Assembly: GCA_037479115.1 (NCBI GenBank)
Contig: JBBFLK010000008.1
Coordinates: forward strand, 47,267 to 111,266
Direction of reading: 5' to 3'
DNA length: 64,000 bases
Source of the DNA: Anaerohalosphaeraceae bacterium
Lineage (GTDB): Bacteria > Planctomycetota > Phycisphaerae > Sedimentisphaerales > Anaerohalosphaeraceae
Position 1 is the stretch's first letter. Each line of letters starts with the position of its first letter. A program made the translations under genes and the position numbers. This document shows positions 8,611-16,735 of this stretch, one piece after another. The notes beneath the pieces are model-generated. The model had not been told where the DNA came from. It did not search any database and saw only the letters and a list, made by a program, of their open reading frames with translations.

Positions 8611-10020
8611 TTACACAAGATAGCGGCTGTCCGTCTCCTGGAACGGCCGAATCTTTTTGGCCATCTCTTCGTATCCCGATCGTCCCATCAGCGCAAAGGT
8701 GGCCTCTTTGCCCAATTCCACGGCGGGCTGGTCATAAGCGTTAATATGGAAAAGCATACCGGCCAGCGAAGTTGTCACCTCATAGAGATAGAAAAACTGC
8801 CCAACTGTTTCAGGACATACTGAATCGAAAAACACTGTTAAGCATGGCCTCTTGTCCTGAATCAGTGCATATTCCGTCGCCAATTTTTCGCTGTTCAGCA
8901 GTTTGGCCATACTGGCCCGTGCCAGATATCCCAGCTCCGGGGCCTCCGGCGGGCAGTCCCCCATCACCACATCCCGCTGAAACTGCTTGACCTGCAGGAA
9001 AGTGAACACCTTATCATTCGGCCCTTCCCGGTACAGCTGCACCTGACTGTGCTGGTCCGTCGTCCCCAGAGCATTGACCGGAGTCGGCCCGACAAAAACC
9101 GCCCGGCCGTCCAAATCCGTCTTCTTGCCCAGACTTTCCGCCCAAAGCTGACGATACCAGTCCGAAAGGTCCTTGAGGGCATGGCAGTACGGCATCATCA
9201 CCGAAATCCGCTTGCCTCGTTGGTAATAATGCCACTGAATTGCCGCATTCAGGGCCGCCGGATTCGCGAAAAAGTCCGTGCGGCTGACTCGCTCATCCAT
9301 CTGACGGGCCCCCTCCAGCAGTGCCTCGATATCAATTCCGCAAACCGCCGCACTCAAAAGGCCGACCGGGCTGAGCACGCTGAACCGCCCGCCCACCCCG
9401 TCCGGCACCTCCAGCGCCCGGAAGCCGGCCTTGTCTGTAATGGCCCGCAGCGTTCCCTTCTTCGGGTCGGTCGTGGCAACGATTTGCTTTTTGTACCCTT
9501 CCGGCCCCAGACGCTCCAAAAGCATCTGCCGAATCACGAGAAACTGCGCCGCCGTCTCCGCTGTCTGACCGGATTTGCTGATGACGTTAAAGACGGTCTT
9601 ATTCAGCTGGTCTCCAATCCAGTCCAGAAAGCTGCCGAACTGAACCGGGTCCACATTATCAAATACGAACAGACGCGGCCCTTTGCGCTGTTTAGGGTCC
9701 AAATTGTACAGATACGGATTCAGCGCCGTCTGGAGGGCAATATTGCCCAGCGCCGAGCCGCCGATTCCCAGCACGACAAAATTTTCGCATTCCTGCTGAA
9801 GCCGGGCCGCCAGCTCCCTGACCTCTTTGGGATACCGGGGATGATACGGCAGGTCCCGATAGGGCGTCTTGCCGCTTTTGCGCTCCTGATTGAGCCGCTC
9901 AATCAGCGGCGTCGTCTTTTTCTCCAGCTCCGCAAACTGACCGGAGGTAATTCCGTGCTCCGGCCCCAAAATGTCCTCACAAACATTCTTGTAGTAAAAA
10001 TGGATATTCTTCGCACTCAC
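8611..10020 (-). CDS. pgi: Glucose-6-phosphate isomerase
   Basis: The 469-residue enzyme interconverts glucose 6-phosphate and fructose 6-phosphate in the cytoplasm. It shows the sugar-phosphate-binding segment VLGIGGSALGN, the SIS-domain stretch FNVISKSGQTAETAAQF, and GTTDQHSQVQLYREGP, which carries the catalytic Glu/His region. Its length matches the shorter bacterial type (about 450 residues, as in Bacillus) rather than the 550-residue proteobacterial type. It begins with GTG, preceded by AAGGGAT at a good distance. It lies 26 bases after the helicase gene and may share its transcript. Confidence 0.93.
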   Translation of the reverse strand: MSAKNIHFYYKNVCEDILGPEHGITSGQFAELEKKTTPLIERLNQERKSGKTPYRDLPYHPRYPKEVRELAARLQQECENFVVLGIGGSALGNIALQTALNPYLYNLDPKQRKGPRLFVFDNVDPVQFGSFLDWIGDQLNKTVFNVISKSGQTAETAAQFLVIRQMLLERLGPEGYKKQIVATTDPKKGTLRAITDKAGFRALEVPDGVGGRFSVLSPVGLLSAAVCGIDIEALLEGARQMDERVSRTDFFANPAALNAAIQWHYYQRGKRISVMMPYCHALKDLSDWYRQLWAESLGKKTDLDGRAVFVGPTPVNALGTTDQHSQVQLYREGPNDKVFTFLQVKQFQRDVVMGDCPPEAPELGYLARASMAKLLNSEKLATEYALIQDKRPCLTVFFDSVCPETVGQFFYLYEVTTSLAGMLFHINAYDQPAVELGKEATFALMGRSGYEEMAKKIRPFQETDSRYLV

Positions 10021-10046
10021 AGTTCATCCCTTTAAAAACAGACCGT

Positions 10047-12194
10047 TTATCGAACTTTCACAAGCGACGCGTATTTGAGCATCAGAGACTTGGTCGCCCC
10101 CGAATCAAAACGCACCACAACGATGCTGTCCTCGCCCAGGTCCAGAAATTCCTTCACGCTGCCCCGACCGAACTTGGAATGCTCCACCCGTTCATTAACG
10201 GCAAATTTCGGCGCCGTTTTTTCCGGTCGGCTCTTCGGCGCTTTGGAGAGGCCGAAAGTTCCTTCCCAGTCCTCCGAGCGGTCCCGAACCTCTGTTTCCC
10301 CGGCAAAACCGATTTCATACAGAAACGGCGAAGGAACCGACCGCAGAAACTGCCCTCGCAAAAGCCGATGGCGGGCGTAACTGATGGTCAGCCGGTCCTT
10401 GGCCCGCGTCATCCCGACAAAAAACAGCCGCCGCTCCTCCTCCATCTCATCCGGCCCGCCTTCCAGCGAACGCTCATGCGGCAGCATCCCTTCCTCCAGA
10501 CCGATGATAAACACACAGGAAAACTCCAGTCCTTTGGCGGCATGCAGCGTCATCAGGGACACCCGTCCGGCATTCGGGTCAAACGCATCGGTATCGCTGT
10601 ACAGGGCGATGCTCTGGAGAAAATCGGCCAGCGACGGATTTTCCGCCGTGCGGTCATACTCGGCCGCCGCATTAATCAGCTCGTCGATATTCTCAATCGC
10701 CTCCTCATCCCCCGCCTCCTCATACGCCTCCGACAGACCGCTTTCCGTGAACACAAGGTTCATAATTTCCGACGCCTCCTGGTCCAGCTCTTTCCGAAAC
10801 CGTTCAAAAAGAGCGGCAAACTCCATAAGCCGTTTGCGCGTGCCGGAGGCAATCGTCTCAATGCGTCCGGCCTGTCCGGCCGCCGCCAAAAGCGGCAGAC
10901 GATTCCGGGAGGCATATTCCTGCAGACGCTCAATCGTCTTGTCCCCGATTCCGCGGCTGTGCGTGGAGACCGCCCGCACAAACGCCACATCATCCGACGG
11001 ATTGACAATCAGCTTCAGATAACTGAGAAAATCCTTCACTTCCTTTCGGGCATAAAACTCCACCCCCCGCACCACCTGATAGGGAATCCGCCGGCGGATA
11101 AACGCCTCCTCTACGGAGCGGCTCATCGCATTCACCCGGTAAAAGACCGCAATTTCCTGCGGATTAACCCCCTGATTGAGCAGACCGGAAACATCCGCGG
11201 CCACCTGCTCCGCCTCATCCTGTTCATCCTCGCAGACCCGAATCACCACGTCCTCCCCTTCCGGACGAGTCGGAATCAGCGTTTTGGCCTTCCGTTTCTT
11301 GTTGCCCGCAATCAGCCGGTCCGCTCGGCGCAGAATATTCGGCGTCGAACGGAAGTTTTCCTCCAGCTTAATCACCGCCGCATTCGGCCAGTCCCGCTCA
11401 AACGCCAGAATGTTGCCGATATCCGCCCCCCGCCAGCGGTAAATCGACTGGTCCGGGTCCCCTGTCACGCAGATATTTCCGTGTCCGGCGGCCAGCCCGC
11501 GGGCTATCTGATACTGGGCATGGTTGGTATCCTGATACTCGTCAATCAGCAGATAGCGAAACCGGTCCGACAGCTCCCGGCGAATCTCGGGAAAGTTCCG
11601 CATCAGCAGGGCCGTCTGCACGAGCAAATCATCAAAATCGAGGGCCTGGTTGCGGCGCAGAATCTCCTGATATTTTCGATAAATCGAGGCGACCGTCTGC
11701 CCGAAAAAGTCGTTCACGCGGGCCGCAAACGCCTCCTCATCCTCCAGGTCGTTCTTCAGCCGGGAAATGATGGACAGCATCCGCGACGGGGAGAAATTCG
11801 ACGAGGAAATCTGACAGGCCGCCACCGCCTCTTTCATACAGCGAAGCTGGTCGGATTCATCATAAATACTGAAGGTCGGCTCAATCCCCGCCGCCTGCCC
11901 GTACCGCCGAAGAATCCGCACACACAGCGAATGAAAGGTGCTCAGATGGCTGCCCGCCGGCACGCCCATCGACAGCACACGCTGCCGCATCTCCTGGGCC
12001 GCTTTGTTGGTAAACGTAATCGCACAAATCTGCGACGGACGCACGCCGCCGTGAATCAGCATCGCTATCCGGCAGGTAATCACCCGCGTCTTGCCGCTGC
12101 CCGGCCCCGCCAAAACCAGCAAAGGCCCTTCCCGATGCAGCACCGCCCGCCGCTGCGATTCCGTCAACCCTTCCAGTATCTGTTCCGAATTCAT
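10047..12194 (-). CDS. pcrA: ATP-dependent 3'-5' DNA helicase, UvrD/PcrA type
   Basis: The 715-residue superfamily 1A helicase has the Q-motif (LTESQRRAV), Walker A GPGSGKT near residue 31, Walker B LLIDEYQDTN, motif III (GDPDQSIYRWRGAD), motif IV EENFRST and motifs V/VI including VSLMTLHAAKGLEF and FVGMTRAKDRL. The C-terminus ends in a Tudor-like domain (VEHSKFGRGSVKEF...VRFDSG), as in PcrA/UvrD, which contacts RNA polymerase in those proteins. It should act in nucleotide excision repair and in clearing recombinase or stalled polymerase from DNA. The choice between the names uvrD and pcrA is conventional; planctomycete copies are usually nearer PcrA. Confidence 0.92.
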   Translation of the reverse strand: MNSEQILEGLTESQRRAVLHREGPLLVLAGPGSGKTRVITCRIAMLIHGGVRPSQICAITFTNKAAQEMRQRVLSMGVPAGSHLSTFHSLCVRILRRYGQAAGIEPTFSIYDESDQLRCMKEAVAACQISSSNFSPSRMLSIISRLKNDLEDEEAFAARVNDFFGQTVASIYRKYQEILRRNQALDFDDLLVQTALLMRNFPEIRRELSDRFRYLLIDEYQDTNHAQYQIARGLAAGHGNICVTGDPDQSIYRWRGADIGNILAFERDWPNAAVIKLEENFRSTPNILRRADRLIAGNKKRKAKTLIPTRPEGEDVVIRVCEDEQDEAEQVAADVSGLLNQGVNPQEIAVFYRVNAMSRSVEEAFIRRRIPYQVVRGVEFYARKEVKDFLSYLKLIVNPSDDVAFVRAVSTHSRGIGDKTIERLQEYASRNRLPLLAAAGQAGRIETIASGTRKRLMEFAALFERFRKELDQEASEIMNLVFTESGLSEAYEEAGDEEAIENIDELINAAAEYDRTAENPSLADFLQSIALYSDTDAFDPNAGRVSLMTLHAAKGLEFSCVFIIGLEEGMLPHERSLEGGPDEMEEERRLFFVGMTRAKDRLTISYARHRLLRGQFLRSVPSPFLYEIGFAGETEVRDRSEDWEGTFGLSKAPKSRPEKTAPKFAVNERVEHSKFGRGSVKEFLDLGEDSIVVVRFDSGATKSLMLKYASLVKVR

Positions 12195-12238
12195 TCCCTA
12201 CCCGCAGACTCAGACCGCATTCAAGGTTCAAAATGCGC

Positions 12239-12267
12239 AGTGTACGTCAAAAGGCCGGTTCAGGCAA
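12239..12267 (-). promoter_or_regulatory. Candidate promoter of the helicase-pgi transcript
   Basis: On the minus strand TTGCCT is followed after 17 bases by TACACT, ending 45 bases before the helicase ATG. It resembles a housekeeping sigma-70 site. No operator is visible. Confidence 0.4.
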
Positions 12268-12293
12268 GACCTGTGTTGCAAAATCTCCCCCGG

Positions 12294-14072
12294 TCAGGGA
12301 ACAGAGGGTTGCTGCTGCTGAAACCGCCGGATCTGTTCCAGAAGCCACTGCTCCTGCTGCTGAAGTTTCTCAAACAGTTCCGGACGCTCAATCTGGATTC
12401 GGCCCAGCAGACTCATCTTGAAAGACGGCGGGTATTCCGGGTCCTCCATAAATCCGCGAAACGCCGTGTATCGAATCAAATCCATCGGCGGCAGCCCCAG
12501 CCGCTGAAGGGCCTCGTTTCCGAGCTCCTGCATATAATAATCATAAACCTGCTGGGCCAGTCTTTCGCGGGCATAGGCCTCGTTATCCTCCCGAATCGCA
12601 TAATAGAAATAGGCCTCCTGCAGACGGAACAGAATCGCCTCCGTGGCATCGTCAAATCCCAGCCCCTCCATCTCCTGCTGGAATTTCCACTGGACAAACT
12701 CCTCAAACGGCTTGAGATACTCCTCTCGAATAATGCCGGCGTCATCTCTCGGATACAGCTGCCGAAGTTCCTGATAAATCTGCCGGGCCCTCCGTTCATG
12801 CCCCGCCTGATACATCGACATCAGCGCATTTTCAAGAAAGTTCTTATGCCCGCCCCGAACCGCTTTCGGATTGCCCTTTTCCAGCTTCTCATATTTTTCA
12901 ATCACCGTCCGCCAAATCTGGTCGCAGGCAGTAAACATTCGCGGGTCCGGCCGAATAAAGAGCGCCGTCTCTCGGTCCGGTCCCGTATAAAGAATCAGAT
13001 TGCCGGTGCGATAGAGCTGCTGAAGACTGTGAAAGACAATCCGGTCCGTATTTTTCTCATCAATCCGATACTGTTCCGGACGAGAGGCCTTTTCCAGCCC
13101 AAGAACCGCCCAGTAAATCGCATGCGCCGCAGGATGTTCCCAGTTCATCGGCAGCCGCTCGTTCGGGTCATCCACCGATGTCCGTCCGTACTGCCTGTTA
13201 ATCTGGACCATCAAAGCCGGGTCCATCTTCCAGGTATTTCGAAGCACCCATGCACGGGCAAACGTGTCGAACTTGGCCAACCCCGGTTTGTCCCGGAACG
13301 AATCAATTACCTCAAACGCCGCTCGCGGAAACTGCCCGGGCTGACGGCGCAGGGCCAGAAAATTATCGACCAGCGCATCTGTCTTCTGAAACTTCGAATC
13401 GGCTCTGGACAGCGCCTCAATCAACTCGGACACATCCGGGTCCGACAAAATCTCCGAAAGGGTCTGCGGTGCCGCCGCCAGATGTTCATACTCTTCGTTC
13501 GTCTGCTCCCCCAGAAGCGCCCGCATCTCCAGCAGCAGCTGCATCTTGTAGTAGCGATGGCAGTCGTCCAGATTGTCTCCTATCTTATGCCAGAAAATCC
13601 ACCCCAGAGACCGATAGAGCGAGATATCCTGCGGATTCAGCGGAATCCCGCGGTCCCGAAGCAGCTCGTAGCCGTTGCGAACCCAGCGCCACCGCTGGGC
13701 ACACTGCGTATTGGGAATCGCCACCGAAATGTTGTAGGCCATATTCCAGGCGTGAAAATCCCAGACCTTTGCAAAACGCGGCTGCAGAATGGTAATCCAC
13801 TCCGCCAGCTGTTTGGCGTCAAAAAACTTGCCCTCCTGCTTGAGCCGGTCCGCCCGAATCCAAAGCACATCCACCACCAGGCCGCGAAACGCCCCCATTG
13901 CCACCGTGGCAAAGGCCAGCGACGGCGGAGCATTCTCCAGCGGGTCATTCAGCACCAAACCCATTTCGGTGCGCTTCTGGTGAATCCCCGGCTGCAGCCG
14001 CCAGGCCGCTGTCAAAAATCCGGCCGCCGCAAGGACACAAACCAGAATAATGAGTCTGTTTTTCCAGCGCAT
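12294..14072 (-). CDS. Membrane-anchored protein of unknown function, alpha-helical repeat type
   Basis: The 592-residue protein has one N-terminal membrane helix (residues about 6-25, LIILVCVLAAAGFLTAAWRL) and then a long, mostly helical soluble part rich in Trp, Tyr and Arg. It shows repeat-like segments such as AEWITILQPRFAKVWDFHAW that recall TPR proteins, and no enzymatic motif. Start 14072 is an ATG; an in-frame TTG at 14087 overlaps the stop of the upstream permease gene. It follows the ABC ATPase and permease genes without a gap, so it probably serves the same transporter as an accessory subunit. The function is unknown; the placement in the operon is clear. Confidence 0.7.
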   Translation of the reverse strand: MRWKNRLIILVCVLAAAGFLTAAWRLQPGIHQKRTEMGLVLNDPLENAPPSLAFATVAMGAFRGLVVDVLWIRADRLKQEGKFFDAKQLAEWITILQPRFAKVWDFHAWNMAYNISVAIPNTQCAQRWRWVRNGYELLRDRGIPLNPQDISLYRSLGWIFWHKIGDNLDDCHRYYKMQLLLEMRALLGEQTNEEYEHLAAAPQTLSEILSDPDVSELIEALSRADSKFQKTDALVDNFLALRRQPGQFPRAAFEVIDSFRDKPGLAKFDTFARAWVLRNTWKMDPALMVQINRQYGRTSVDDPNERLPMNWEHPAAHAIYWAVLGLEKASRPEQYRIDEKNTDRIVFHSLQQLYRTGNLILYTGPDRETALFIRPDPRMFTACDQIWRTVIEKYEKLEKGNPKAVRGGHKNFLENALMSMYQAGHERRARQIYQELRQLYPRDDAGIIREEYLKPFEEFVQWKFQQEMEGLGFDDATEAILFRLQEAYFYYAIREDNEAYARERLAQQVYDYYMQELGNEALQRLGLPPMDLIRYTAFRGFMEDPEYPPSFKMSLLGRIQIERPELFEKLQQQEQWLLEQIRRFQQQQPSVP

Positions 14073-14083
14073 TTGAAAAACTG

Positions 14084-15454
14084 TCAAACCGTCACTTTGG
14101 CGATTTCACGCCTCGAGAAAATCCAGATTCCAATCGCCAGCAGAAGCACCATCTGCACGGCCAGCGTCACCAGAACCGCCTTGCCCAAAAACGCCCAGGA
14201 AAGCACCTCCCCGGACACCAGGTAATCCGTCGGACTGTACGGCCCGTCAAAACGGGGAATCGCATAAAGAAACCAGCGAATCGTCAGTCGATAAACCAGC
14301 CCCAGGACAGCCCCCAGGCTTTCTATCGATTCAAGAATAAACCCGTTAATCAGCCCCGCAAAAAACACCATCAGGCTGAACAGCGTCGCCACCGGAAACG
14401 ACAGCCACGTGCTCAGGGAAACCCCCAGTGCCGCCAGAAAGATCAGGCGAATCGCCATCAGCAGCACAACCCGGAAAAAGTTGACCCCGAATCCGCCGAC
14501 CGGATAGAGCACCTCCATCTGGTCAAAAATCACCGTAGAAAAATTCATCTCCGGCGAATTAAAAAAGCCCACCGTAACCTGTCCGTCCGCCGCGGCCGCA
14601 TTTCCGGGCACGGTAAAACTGTGCAGCGTACGCGTGGCCTCGGAGCGTTCCACTCCGTAAATGGGCGTCTTGTACTCCCGAAGCCCCGTCCGAAACTGCC
14701 GAAAATCCCCCACCCGCCACTGTCCGAAAATCTCCTGATTCGGCGGTTCCGGAGCCGCCTGAAACTTGTAGCGAACAAACAAAACGGAATCGGGGTCTTT
14801 CGGAGGGAAAACCGTCTGAAAATCCCACTCCTTGACCGCCGCCGGCTCCACCGATTTTTGAGCAATTCGTTCCTGCTCCAGCAGCGTCTGCCGAATCTGC
14901 TGCATCGGCAGGTCCGGCAGCTGACGATTTTTCCGCAATGTCTCAATCCGCTCCTCAACCCGCTTGACAATCTCCTCCTCCGATGTCTGAGGAGCCACTA
15001 CCCGCCGAGCCGTAAAGAACTCCGCCTGGGACCGGACAATCTGGTCCTCCGGTGCCTTGGAAAAACGCGGAATCGCCGTCGTCAATCCGTAAATCATGCA
15101 TGAAAACCCGGCCAGCAGAAACAGATTCAGCCCGGCCGCTCCCAAAAACTTTCCCAGGACAATCTGATAGCGGGCAACCGGTTTGGTAATCACCAAATCA
15201 ATCGTCCGCACCCGAAAATCGCTGTGGAGAGAATAACACGACACGGCTATGGTCAGCAGAGACAGCAAAAACCCGACCAGACTGATGCTGTAGCTGGAGA
15301 AACTCTGGAGTCTGCCCAACAGAGTTCCGTCCCCGGTGAGCGTCCAGGCCATCGTCGGCAGAAAGACCACCAGCAGCAGCAGAACAGCCGCTGCAATCTT
15401 CATTCGAACGGCCTGTGCGATGGTATTTTTGGCAATCGCCCAGCTATTGCGCAT
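14084..15454 (-). CDS. ABC transporter permease (ABC-2 type)
   Basis: The 456-residue membrane protein has an N-terminal membrane pair (KIAAAVLLLLVVFLPTMAW and SISLVGFLLSLLTIAVSCYSL), a loop with the ABC-2 pattern VRTIDLVITKPVARYQIVLGKF, a large extracytoplasmic domain of roughly 220 residues, and a C-terminal cluster of helices. This layout is that of ABC-2 permeases with an inserted periplasmic domain. Start 15454 has GGAGGAG seven bases upstream and overlaps the ATPase gene by 11 bases. The substrate is unknown. The permease encoded at 23169 has the same opening motif and may be related. Confidence 0.82.
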   Translation of the reverse strand: MRNSWAIAKNTIAQAVRMKIAAAVLLLLVVFLPTMAWTLTGDGTLLGRLQSFSSYSISLVGFLLSLLTIAVSCYSLHSDFRVRTIDLVITKPVARYQIVLGKFLGAAGLNLFLLAGFSCMIYGLTTAIPRFSKAPEDQIVRSQAEFFTARRVVAPQTSEEEIVKRVEERIETLRKNRQLPDLPMQQIRQTLLEQERIAQKSVEPAAVKEWDFQTVFPPKDPDSVLFVRYKFQAAPEPPNQEIFGQWRVGDFRQFRTGLREYKTPIYGVERSEATRTLHSFTVPGNAAAADGQVTVGFFNSPEMNFSTVIFDQMEVLYPVGGFGVNFFRVVLLMAIRLIFLAALGVSLSTWLSFPVATLFSLMVFFAGLINGFILESIESLGAVLGLVYRLTIRWFLYAIPRFDGPYSPTDYLVSGEVLSWAFLGKAVLVTLAVQMVLLLAIGIWIFSRREIAKVTV

Positions 15455-16706
15455 TCCGGGGCTCCTCCGATTCCGGAAGACGAGTCTGTTCCGTCGAACC
15501 ATCCGGTCCTTTGCGTCCGCCCATCAGTTTTTGCAGAACATCCTGCCGGACGGACGGTTTCGGCGCCGCCGGCGGCTCCGACGGTTTTTCCGTGGGACTC
15601 TCGGTAGGGGCAACCGTCGGTTCAGCCGGCTTTCCCGTCAGCTGCTCCAGCAGGTCCTTCTTCGGTGTCGGCACCGGCCTGGACTGGGTCGGCTCCGTTT
15701 TGGCGGTTTCCGCCGGACCGGTTTCCACTGCCGGCTGAGGTTTCTTGGAAACCAGCTGCTCCAGAACCGCCCTCGAGGGCGACGCCGGCGGGGCCGCCAG
15801 AAATCCCTGTATGCCCGTGCCGGGTTTGGCCCCGCTGGTCGGCTGAGACGCCTGCGCCTTGGTAATAATATTGACAAAAAAGGTTTCCAGTTTATCGACC
15901 GGAGTCGTCATTTTGCACCACGACCCTTCCCGTCGAATAACGGATTCTATCTCCTCCCTGGCCTTCGGAGTCAGCGGACCGGTCAAAATCTGCAGCTCAT
16001 CCCGATGCTGCAGAAGCTCCCGAACCGGCCCTTCTACCTGCATTCGGCCGCCGTACATTATCCCAATCCGATCGCAGACATCCTCCACATCCGCCAGCAA
16101 ATGACTGCACAGCAGAATTGTCTTGCCCCGACGCGCCAGCTCCAGCAGCAGGTCTTTAATCTGACGGGTCCCAATCGGGTCCATTCCGGAGGTCGGCTCG
16201 TCCAGAATCAGCAAATCGGGGTCGTTAATCAACGCCTGCGCCAGTCCAATCCGCCGCATCATTCCTTTCGAATATGTTCCAATGCGCCGACTGCCCAGCC
16301 CCGCCAGCCCCACCATCTCCAAAAGCGTATCAATCCGGCTTTTGCGAACCGGAGCCGGCAGGCCGAATATCCGCCCGTAAAAATCCAGCGTCTCCCGCGC
16401 CGTCAGATACCGATACAAATACGATTCCTCCGGCAAATACCCGATTCGGGCGGCTATCGCCGGGTCGGTGCTGCGGCCCCCCAGGACAAAGGCATGCCCC
16501 TTCGTCGGATGCAGCAGGTTCAGCAGCATCTTGATGGTCGTTGTCTTTCCCGAACCGTTGGGCCCCAGAAACCCGTAAATCTCGTTGTAGCGAACCTTCA
16601 GATTTAAATCGACAACGGCCTTGACCTTCGGACGCCCCCACCAATCCGGAAAGATTTTCGTCAGATTGATTGTTTCAATCGCATAGGAAGAACCGGAAGA
16701 ATCCAT
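15444..16706 (-). CDS. ABC transporter ATP-binding protein with a long proline-rich tail
   Basis: Residues 1-240 are a standard ABC-2-type ATPase: Walker A GPNGSGKTTT, signature TYSKGMMRRIGLAQAL, Walker B LLILDEPTSGMDP and the switch His in LLCSHLL. Residues from about 240 to 300 resemble the usual C-terminal accessory region. Residues 301-420 are extra: a low-complexity Pro/Glu/Thr/Lys-rich tail holding three related amphipathic motifs (AVLEQLVSKKP at 313, DLLEQLTGKP at 351, DVLQKLMGGRK at 389). It should energise the permease encoded next. The tail is unusual for the family and looks like a multivalent docking element, which is inference. Confidence 0.88.
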   Translation of the reverse strand: MDSSGSSYAIETINLTKIFPDWWGRPKVKAVVDLNLKVRYNEIYGFLGPNGSGKTTTIKMLLNLLHPTKGHAFVLGGRSTDPAIAARIGYLPEESYLYRYLTARETLDFYGRIFGLPAPVRKSRIDTLLEMVGLAGLGSRRIGTYSKGMMRRIGLAQALINDPDLLILDEPTSGMDPIGTRQIKDLLLELARRGKTILLCSHLLADVEDVCDRIGIMYGGRMQVEGPVRELLQHRDELQILTGPLTPKAREEIESVIRREGSWCKMTTPVDKLETFFVNIITKAQASQPTSGAKPGTGIQGFLAAPPASPSRAVLEQLVSKKPQPAVETGPAETAKTEPTQSRPVPTPKKDLLEQLTGKPAEPTVAPTESPTEKPSEPPAAPKPSVRQDVLQKLMGGRKGPDGSTEQTRLPESEEPRNAQ

Positions 16707-16735
16707 GAGTCCATTGCACCTGAAAAAAATTTTGT

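Noticed and set aside
10179..14225. A 1348-codon open frame on the plus strand
   Set aside because: It is antisense to the helicase and the membrane-anchored protein genes, rich in Arg/Pro/His, without any motif. It results from the codon bias of the minus-strand genes.
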